A stretch of DNA of 11,177 nucleotides from Actinomycetes bacterium. GTDB taxonomy: Bacteria > Actinomycetota > Thermoleophilia > RBG-16-64-13. Both the position numbers and the translations under genes were made by a program. The number at the start of each line of letters is the position of its first letter. Positions within the stretch are counted from its first letter, which is position 1. Under the pieces are notes generated by a model. The model searched no databases, had not been told where the DNA came from, and saw only the letters and a list, made by a program, of their open reading frames with translations. The DNA lies in the NCBI GenBank assembly GCA_021815245.1, contig JAKAHF010000021.1, positions 1 through 11,177 of the forward strand. The letters are read 5' to 3'. Positions 6,298-11,177 of the stretch are shown piece by piece.

Positions 6298-7263
6298 TCA
6301 TCGTTTCGCCGACGTCATCACGCCCCTGATGGCCTCGACGATCTTCGCCTTGTCGGGGATCGAGTAGCGTTCGAGGGGCGGACTGAACGGAATGGGCACA
6401 TCGAGACCGCACACCCTGGCCGGAGCTGCCTTGAGCGATTCGAAGGTGGCCCGGTCGCTTGTGACGAGCGCCAGGATCTCGGCCGCCGCGCCGCAGGTCT
6501 GGCAGGCCTCGTCGACGACGACCAACCGGCCCGTCTTCTTCACCGAGTCAAGGATGGTGCGCGTATCGAGGGGCACCAGCGTCCGCGGGTCGATCACCTC
6601 CACCGAAACGCCCTCGCGGGCCAACTCGCCAGCGGCGTCGAGCGCGTCGTGCACCATCTTGGCGAGGGCGACGACGGTCACATCGGCCCCCTCACGGCGC
6701 ACACACGCCTCTCCGAACGGGATGAAGTACTCCTCCTCGGGAACCTCACCCTTCATCCCCCCGAGAAAGACGTGCTCGAAGGCGATGACCGGGTTGTTGT
6801 CGCGTAGGGCGGTCTTGAACAGCCCCTTCACATCGTAGGGAGTCGCCGGGAGGATGATCTTGAGTCCCGGGGCGTTCATGTACATCGGGTAGGGAGTGAC
6901 CGAGTGCTCCGCCGCGGCTGCGATGCCCGCGCCGACAGTCATGCGATACAGCACCGGGAACTGCGCCTGTCCGCCGAACATGTAGGTGATCTTGGCGGCA
7001 TGGTTGATGAGTTGATCCATCGCGACGAAGCCGAAGGTGGCCATCCGGATGTTTGCCACAGTGCGGTAGCCGGAACCGGCAAGACCGACAGCCGCGCCGA
7101 CGAAGTTGTTCTCTGCGATGGGAGTGACCCGGATCCTCTCGGCGCCGAACTCTTTGGTCAAGTCGGCGGCGAGGTCGGTCGACAGATGCACTGTCTTGGG
7201 ATTCCTGCGGAACTCCTCCTGGATGGCTTCAGTGGCCGCCTGTTCGTAGGTGATCTCTCTCAT
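6298..7263 (-). CDS. acoB: Thiamine-diphosphate dehydrogenase E1 component, beta subunit (acetoin/2-oxoacid type)
   Basis: This is the beta subunit of the alpha2beta2 E1 component that decarboxylates a 2-oxoacid or cleaves acetoin and hands the two-carbon unit to a lipoyl E2. The 321 residues match the usual length of 320-340. Visible are the N-terminal ITYEQAATEAIQEE, the TPIAENNFVGAAVGLA segment with the ThDP-activating Glu at 51, FGFVAMDQLINHAAK (77-91), MFGGQAQFPVLYR, PGLKIILPATPYDVKGL (132-148) and the C-terminal transketolase domain with VIDPRTLVPLDT. The common QHS(Q) active-site stretch reads AEHS here (His 120), and DEACQTCG replaces the usual Cys-poor turn. The true substrate is therefore left open; acoB is used because the family resemblance is to acetoin or pyruvate dehydrogenases. 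ATG 7263 overlaps the alpha stop as ATGA, and GAGGA lies 12 bases upstream. No E2, E3 or lipoate gene is in the window. Confidence 0.9.
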   Translation of the reverse strand: MREITYEQAATEAIQEEFRRNPKTVHLSTDLAADLTKEFGAERIRVTPIAENNFVGAAVGLAGSGYRTVANIRMATFGFVAMDQLINHAAKITYMFGGQAQFPVLYRMTVGAGIAAAAEHSVTPYPMYMNAPGLKIILPATPYDVKGLFKTALRDNNPVIAFEHVFLGGMKGEVPEEEYFIPFGEACVRREGADVTVVALAKMVHDALDAAGELAREGVSVEVIDPRTLVPLDTRTILDSVKKTGRLVVVDEACQTCGAAAEILALVTSDRATFESLKAAPARVCGLDVPIPFSPPLERYSIPDKAKIVEAIRGVMTSAKR

Positions 7264-8225
7264 AGCGAATACACGTCCTCGAGCGCTTCCTCGGGTTCTG
7301 GATAGGGGCTGTCGACACCGAACTGGTAGGCCTTATCGACATCCTCGCAGACCGCCCGATCGATGCGTTCGGCCTCATCGGAAGTCAGCACGCCTTCTTC
7401 CAGTAGCTTGGCTCTGAAGCACGAGACAGGGCAGCGCTCCGCCCAAGCGGCAAGCTCCTCCCGAGGCCGCAGATCTTCGAGTTCATTGGATAGGTAGTGC
7501 TTGTGCCAGCGATACGTCTCGCATTCGAGAAAGTAGGGTCCTTTTCCCTGCCTGAGATACTCGACCGCCTCCTCTGCAGCCTCATGCACGGCGAGCACGT
7601 CGTTGCCATGCACCTGCTTGTTGGCGATGTGGTAGGCCTCGGGCATGCGCACGATCTCTCCCGCGGCGAGCGAGTAGGAGGCCGGCGTGTTGACCCCGTA
7701 GTGGTTGTTCTCACAAACGAACAGGAGGGGGAGCTTCCAGATGGCGGCCAGGTTGAGCGCCTCGTGAAACTCGCCCTCCTGGCAGGCTCCATCACCGAAG
7801 AATACCGCTGCGATGTGACCGTCGCCCTCGAGCTGCGCCGCCATGGCGGCGCCGGTAGCGATCGGCAGACCCGCGCCGACGATGCCGTCCGCTCCCAGCA
7901 TGCCGATGCTGAAGTCGGCGATATGCATCGAGCCGCCCTTGCCTTTGCAGTACCCGGTCTTCTTGCCGTGGATCTCGGCCATCATCTTCTTGATGTCGGC
8001 GCCCTTGGCGATGCAGTGGCCGTGACCCCGGTGGTGGCTCACGATGCGGTCCGAAAGGCCCAGGTGTTTACAGACACCGGTGGCGATGGCTTCTTGTCCA
8101 ATGTAGGAATGGATGAAGCCGACTATGTTTCCGGCGTAGAACTCGGTCACCACCCGTTCTTCGAACCGACGGATAGTGAGCATGGTCGTATACAGGTCTA
8201 TCAGGGTCCGATCGTCCAGAACCAC
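7260..8225 (-). CDS. acoA: Thiamine-diphosphate dehydrogenase E1 component, alpha subunit (acetoin/2-oxoacid type)
   Basis: This is the alpha subunit partnering the beta subunit encoded directly downstream. With GTG 8225 the product has 321 residues, a normal length. The start is chosen because GGAGG (8232-8236) lies six bases upstream; TTG 8231 would leave no spacing at all. Visible are TMLTIRRFEERV near the N-terminus, FIHSYIGQEAIATG, the SHHRGHGHCIAKG stretch, GKGGSMH, and the ThDP-Mg motif, which runs from GDG (144-146) through CQEGEFHEALNLAA to ENN (172-174). Two cysteines in ERCPVSC replace the usual D-P-I region. ThDP binds at the alpha/beta interface. The genes share an ATGA overlap, which indicates translational coupling and fixed stoichiometry. 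A 77-base gap upstream holds a probable promoter and a palindrome. Pyruvate, branched-chain 2-oxoacids and acetoin are all possible substrates. Confidence 0.9.
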   Translation of the reverse strand: MVLDDRTLIDLYTTMLTIRRFEERVVTEFYAGNIVGFIHSYIGQEAIATGVCKHLGLSDRIVSHHRGHGHCIAKGADIKKMMAEIHGKKTGYCKGKGGSMHIADFSIGMLGADGIVGAGLPIATGAAMAAQLEGDGHIAAVFFGDGACQEGEFHEALNLAAIWKLPLLFVCENNHYGVNTPASYSLAAGEIVRMPEAYHIANKQVHGNDVLAVHEAAEEAVEYLRQGKGPYFLECETYRWHKHYLSNELEDLRPREELAAWAERCPVSCFRAKLLEEGVLTSDEAERIDRAVCEDVDKAYQFGVDSPYPEPEEALEDVYSL

Positions 8226-8257
8226 CCGCAACCTCCGACAGCTAGCGACTTGGAATC

Positions 8258-8267
8258 AACGTTTGCG
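8258..8267 (-). promoter_or_regulatory. LacI/PurR-like half-site (CGCAAACGTT) in the E1 leader
   Basis: Read on the minus strand, CGCAAACGTT matches the left ten positions of the known PurR-type operator, whose full palindrome has GCAAAC/GTTTGC arms. The right arm here (GTTGAT) is poor. The same 10-mer occurs on the plus strand at 3235-3244, before the DUF3160 gene. It lies about 32 bases upstream of the E1 alpha start. Confidence 0.3.
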
Positions 8268-8272
8268 CTGCG

Positions 8273-8285
8273 CCTGCTGAGCAGG
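8273..8285. promoter_or_regulatory. 13-bp palindrome at the E1 promoter, possible operator
   Basis: CCTGCT and AGCAGG are perfect arms around a central G at 8279. Three bases overlap the candidate -10 box and the rest covers the expected transcription start, a classical repressor position. It could instead be a hairpin at the 5' end of the leader RNA. Confidence 0.4.
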
Positions 8286-8291
8286 GTAGCA
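8283..8291 (-). promoter_or_regulatory. Extended -10 promoter element (TGCTACCCT) of the E1 operon
   Basis: On the minus strand TGCTACCCT fits the extended -10 form TGN-TANNNT. It lies about 58 bases upstream of the chosen GTG start of E1 alpha, just after the stop of the membrane-protein gene. The expected start of transcription is near 8276. No good -35 box is seen, which an extended -10 can tolerate. Confidence 0.4.
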
Positions 8292-8302
8292 CCGAACGCG
8301 GT

Positions 8303-9019
8303 TCAGTTTGCAGGCTGTTTGATGGTTCTCAGTCGCTCGTCCCACCGGGAGGTCGACCAGCGGTGGATAAGGTAGAGATAGGGCAGACCCATATTGGTCT
8401 CAAGGAGTGAGTTGACGACGAAGGTCTCCCAGCTCAGATTGCGGATGCCCGAGATCGCCAGCACCGCCTCCCAACTGAGCTGTACCAGTACGCCTATGGA
8501 CAGTATCCAAAGGAGTGGGACGCGCTTGGTGTCGTCTCGCTGCCGGATGTTGTAGACGCACAGCCCTCCGTAACCGAGGAACAGCAGCAGGGCGAAGATG
8601 CCGTGATAGTCGCTTGTGCCGCGCATGATCGATATCGGGGTGTCGTCGTAGCCCAGCACCTGGCTCATGATTGCCACCCAGATCCAGCCCGCGACGATGA
8701 AGATCGACCACTCCAGCGCCCGCTTGTCGCGGTCGAGCCACAGCCAGATCCAGGCGAAGTTGGTCAGTCCGTAGCTCAGAGAGAGCCACAGCAGAAACCA
8801 GAACGGATCGGCTCCGTGGATGACCCGGGTGCCGAGCACCCGATAGTAGATGCCGTAGTCGACGATGAAGTAGATGACGCCGCCGGCTACACCGGCTACA
8901 AGGGCCTGATAGCGCCGGCCCCAGACAAGCACGACGAGGAACACGATGAGAAAGGCGATATCGAGCCAGATGTAGAGCGACTGCATCGTACGGGCAGCGA
9001 TCACCTCAACAGGATCCAT
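8303..9019 (-). CDS. Polytopic membrane protein, about seven helices, unknown family
   Basis: I do not recognise the family. From ATG 9019 the product has 238 residues and almost no soluble part. Hydrophobic segments lie at about 15-34, 38-60, 72-95, 102-122, 138-158, 167-189 and, more weakly, 200-219. The N-terminus is acidic and there is no cleavable signal. Many Trp and Tyr residues sit at the segment ends, including FAWIWLWLDRDKR and GWIWVAIMSQ. The C-terminal tail (HRWSTSRWDERLRTIK) is basic and probably cytoplasmic. Charged residues within or next to helices, such as Asp in IYFIVDYGIYY and Glu in QLSWEAV, are candidates for a transport or binding role, but nothing specific can be claimed. 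ATG 9019 has AGGGGGTG just upstream; GTG 9023-9025 lies within that site and is less likely. The gene sits 28 bases behind the 94-residue unknown gene and before the E1 promoter. Confidence 0.8.
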   Translation of the reverse strand: MDPVEVIAARTMQSLYIWLDIAFLIVFLVVLVWGRRYQALVAGVAGGVIYFIVDYGIYYRVLGTRVIHGADPFWFLLWLSLSYGLTNFAWIWLWLDRDKRALEWSIFIVAGWIWVAIMSQVLGYDDTPISIMRGTSDYHGIFALLLFLGYGGLCVYNIRQRDDTKRVPLLWILSIGVLVQLSWEAVLAISGIRNLSWETFVVNSLLETNMGLPYLYLIHRWSTSRWDERLRTIKQPAN

Positions 9020-9046
9020 TGGCACCCCCTTGGGCCAGCCCCAGAA

Positions 9047-9331
9047 CTACCGTCGCCCGCCGGGCGTGCCGCGCGCAACAACAGCCGTGCCGGCAAGACT
9101 GAGACGCAGTTCGAGCGAAACCGGCTCTGGTTCGATGGCCAGGCAATCCAATAGCGCGTTGCGGGCCGTGCTGATGATGGCCCGTTCTTCGCGGTCGACG
9201 CCGGCCGCCACCTCAGCATCGACCCATACCAGGGAGCGACACCAGGTCTCGCCGGCGTATATCGCATCGAACACGACGGCGTAGGCGTCGGAACTGGGGG
9301 CTTCGTCGATCGCCACGAACTCTATGTCCAT
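9047..9331 (-). CDS. Small unknown protein downstream of the ribonucleotide reductase
   Basis: This frame encodes 94 residues from ATG 9331 and has protein-like composition: acidic, mixed hydrophobic and charged, with strand- and helix-like segments (SDAYAVVFDAIYAGETWC, REERAIISTARNALLDCL, VSLELRLSLAG). There is no signal peptide, membrane segment or known motif; single cysteines occur at 31 and 63. The same frame stays open into the reductase gene, but sequence before the ATG is Ser/Thr/Arg/Pro-rich and looks like a shadow. GTG 9355 is an alternative start; neither has a good Shine-Dalgarno site. The gene begins 46 bases after the reductase stop and ends 28 bases before the membrane-protein gene on the same strand, so the three could be one transcript. 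That no opposite-strand gene competes for the region supports a real gene. Function unknown. Confidence 0.6.
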   Translation of the reverse strand: MDIEFVAIDEAPSSDAYAVVFDAIYAGETWCRSLVWVDAEVAAGVDREERAIISTARNALLDCLAIEPEPVSLELRLSLAGTAVVARGTPGGRR

Positions 9332-9377
9332 GAAGATGGCCAGGCGAGTCCCCACTATGCGCGAACAGGCGACGTCG

Positions 9378-11177
9378 TCACGAGCATTTCGAATACCCAC
9401 AGGAGCGGCAGACCATGCAGCCCCCTTCATGTTCGATCGCGCCGCCGCAATCGGGACAGGCGCCCTGGGCGTAGGCGATCGGCATCTCGAGCTGACCGAC
9501 GACCTTGCCCTGGTCGCCGTTGCTGAGGTAGTACTTGTCGGCCAGGGCCTTGCCGATGGCATCGGGGCACGACAGAATCTGGTTGGGCCCGAAACCCAAG
9601 GGCACGTGACAGCGGATACCACGCAGCTGCTTCACAATCTTGTCGGGAGGAACCCCGTAGCGGAAGGCCAGTGAGATGAGCCTGCCCATCGCTTCGGTCG
9701 CCGCCGAGGCGCAGCCACCGGCCTTGCCCATGCTCGCGAAGACCTCGCGGGGGCCATAGTCGTCTTCATTGATGGTCACGTAGAGACTGCCGCAGCCCGT
9801 CACCTTCTCGCGTGTCTCGCCCCGCAGCACGGGAGCCCGGCTTGGCCTGACCGGCATGACAGCGGTGCCCTGCGGACCGAGCTCCATCTGTACCGGGCCG
9901 CCGGCATCGCCGTTCTTGCGCTTGACCTCGCCGATGTTGAGTACCTGCTCCTGCCGCGAACCATCGCGATAGATGGTCACCCCCTTGACACCGAGTTCGT
10001 AGGCAAGCAGGTAGACCCGCTCGACATCCTCGGGGCGAGCCTGATTTGCGAAGTTGACGGTCTTCGACACAGCATTGTCGGTGTGGTCCTGGAAGGCGGC
10101 TTGCATGCGGATGTGCCACTCGGGACTCACGTCGTGCGCCGTGACGAAGATGTGCTTCAGGTCGTCGGGCACATCCATGTCGTGAAGCCCGCCGACCGCG
10201 GCGATGCCCTTCATGAGCCCCTCAGAGTAGAGTCCTCGCTGCTTCAGTACGTGCTCGAGCGCCGGATGAGCCTCGGGCAGCTCGGTATTGTCCATGACAT
10301 TGCGGATGAAGGCCAGCGCGAAGATCGGTTCCACGCCGCTCGACACGCCCGCGATGATGGAGATGGTGCCGGTGGGAGCGATGGTCGTAAGAGTGGCGTT
10401 GCGCACTTTGCGCCCACGGTCCTTCCAGATGCTGTGCTCCCAGTTGGGGAAGACCCCACGGTCGGTGGCCAGCTCCTCGGAGGCCTTGACGGCCTCATCC
10501 TGGATGAAGCCCATGACTTGGTGCGCCAGCCTGATCGCCTCGTCGGAGTTGTAGCCCACACCCAGCTCGACGAGCATGTCGGCCCAGCCCATGACACCCA
10601 GGCCGATCTTGCGGTTGCTGCGAGTCATGGTGCCGATGGCTTCCAGCGGATAGCGGTTCATGTCGATGACATTGTCGAGGAAGTGCACCGCGGTGCGCGT
10701 CACCCGGCCCAATCGCTCATAGTCGACTTCACCATCGTCGATCATCAGGGCGAGGTTGATGGAGCCGAGATTGCAGCTCTCGTAGGGCAAGAGGGGTTGC
10801 TCGCCGCACGGATTGGTCGACTCGATCTCGCCGAGGCCGGGAGTGGGATTGTCGCGGTTGAGCCGGTCGAGGAAGACGATGCCCGGCTCGCCGTTCTTCC
10901 ACGCGAGGGTCACGATGAGATCGAAGATCTCTCTGGCGTTGAGCCTGCCTATCTCACGATGGTCACGGGGATTGCGAAGCGCGTAGTCGCTGCCTGTCAA
11001 CACCGCGGCCATGAACTCCTCGGTGATGCCGACCGAGATGTTGAAGTTGTTGAGGATATGCTCGTCCTCTTTGGCTCGGATGAACTCCACGATATCGGGA
11101 TGGTCGACCCGCAGGATGCCCATGTTGGCACCCCGGCGCGTGCCGCCCTGCTTGATGGTCTCGGTGGCCATGTCGAA
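9378..11177 (-). CDS. nrdJ: Adenosylcobalamin-dependent (class II) ribonucleoside-diphosphate reductase, partial at the window edge
   Basis: The enzyme reduces ribonucleotides to deoxyribonucleotides using a thiyl radical made with coenzyme B12, and works with or without oxygen. The frame runs off the right edge, so the N-terminus, with the first redox cysteine, is missing; 599 residues are visible. Counting from the Met at 11171, landmarks are TIKQGGTRRGANMGILRVDHPDI (5-27), the active-site triad N120-P-C122-G-E124 with the thiyl cysteine, the second redox cysteine C133 in ESCNLGSINL, and APTGTISIIAGVSSGVEPIF. A TSCPD-type domain follows (REKVTGCGSLY to SCPDAIGKAL), then a C-terminal Cys-rich tail CPDC-CMVC-CGYSKC, which is probably a zinc ribbon with redox role. 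TSCPD and this tail are typical of the long bacterial NrdJ. The first visible ATG is internal, not the true start. No nrdR gene or cobalamin riboswitch can be seen, since the upstream region is outside. Confidence 0.95.
   Translation of the reverse strand, partial: FDMATETIKQGGTRRGANMGILRVDHPDIVEFIRAKEDEHILNNFNISVGITEEFMAAVLTGSDYALRNPRDHREIGRLNAREIFDLIVTLAWKNGEPGIVFLDRLNRDNPTPGLGEIESTNPCGEQPLLPYESCNLGSINLALMIDDGEVDYERLGRVTRTAVHFLDNVIDMNRYPLEAIGTMTRSNRKIGLGVMGWADMLVELGVGYNSDEAIRLAHQVMGFIQDEAVKASEELATDRGVFPNWEHSIWKDRGRKVRNATLTTIAPTGTISIIAGVSSGVEPIFALAFIRNVMDNTELPEAHPALEHVLKQRGLYSEGLMKGIAAVGGLHDMDVPDDLKHIFVTAHDVSPEWHIRMQAAFQDHTDNAVSKTVNFANQARPEDVERVYLLAYELGVKGVTIYRDGSRQEQVLNIGEVKRKNGDAGGPVQMELGPQGTAVMPVRPSRAPVLRGETREKVTGCGSLYVTINEDDYGPREVFASMGKAGGCASAATEAMGRLISLAFRYGVPPDKIVKQLRGIRCHVPLGFGPNQILSCPDAIGKALADKYYLSNGDQGKVVGQLEMPIAYAQGACPDCGGAIEHEGGCMVCRSCGYSKCS

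Noticed and set aside
8229..8231. TTG as the start of E1 alpha.
   Set aside because: It directly follows GGAGG with no spacing. GTG 8225 lies at the ideal distance of six bases and keeps the conserved N-terminus.
7497..8375. A 292-residue plus-strand open frame opposite E1 alpha.
   Set aside because: The opposite strand carries the complete ThDP motif and all family blocks of E1 alpha. The plus frame has Val/Gly/Asp-rich low-complexity sequence and no recognisable domain.
8603..9154. A 183-residue plus-strand frame opposite the membrane protein and the small unknown gene.
   Set aside because: It is the hydrophilic mirror of a strongly hydrophobic minus-strand protein, with no ribosome site and no motif.
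9332..9622. Extension of the 94-residue unknown gene upstream into the nrdJ coding region.
   Set aside because: The extra residues are Ser/Thr/Arg/Pro-rich and overlap the conserved zinc-ribbon end of nrdJ in another frame, so they look like a shadow.
1..11177. tRNA, rRNA, CRISPR array, insertion sequence, toxin-antitoxin or defence genes.
   Set aside because: No cloverleaf, regularly spaced long repeats, transposase motifs, terminal inverted repeats or known defence domains were seen on reading either strand.

Overview
The window is GC-rich, densely coded bacterial DNA with no tRNA, rRNA, CRISPR array, insertion sequence or phage gene that I can see. Gene content suggests a high-GC Gram-positive-type lineage, perhaps a deep-branching actinobacterium with an anaerobic or microaerobic lifestyle. 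It includes a cobalamin-dependent ribonucleotide reductase, an IscS/NifS plus IscU pair with a 2[4Fe-4S] ferredoxin, a TgpA-like transglutaminase, three lipoproteins with VTGC or LTGC lipoboxes, and GTG starts. No phylogenetic marker fixes the taxon, so this assignment is an inference.

Plus strand, 1-5525. The window opens inside a membrane transglutaminase gene whose 5' part is missing. A ferredoxin, a cysteine desulfurase and an IscU-type scaffold follow, forming an iron-sulfur assembly group with gaps of 2 to 22 bases. A small lipoprotein with FG-GAP-like repeats starts just behind iscU. A 101-base gap with likely control sequences leads to a large DUF3160 lipoprotein.

Minus strand, 11177-5542, read right to left. 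It holds a class II ribonucleotide reductase (N-terminus outside the window), a 94-residue unknown protein, a seven-helix membrane protein of unknown family, the alpha and beta E1 subunits of a thiamine-diphosphate 2-oxoacid/acetoin dehydrogenase, and a third lipoprotein. The two E1 genes share an ATGA overlap. The lipoprotein gene follows E1 beta by about 18 bases and meets the DUF3160 gene tail to tail, with 16 bases between the stop codons.

There is no gene-free stretch over 300 bases. The main intergenic regions are 3235-3335, 8226-8302 and 9332-9377. The most interesting non-coding signals are overlapping inverted repeats between ferredoxin and nifS, a hairpin holding the start codon of the small lipoprotein gene, an 11-base-period direct repeat before the DUF3160 gene, a 13-bp palindrome on the likely E1 promoter, and a 10-mer resembling a LacI/PurR half-site shared by the last two regions. 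I did not find a clearly new multi-gene system. The best candidates for something undescribed are the E1-lipoprotein linkage and the two unknown genes between the reductase and E1.
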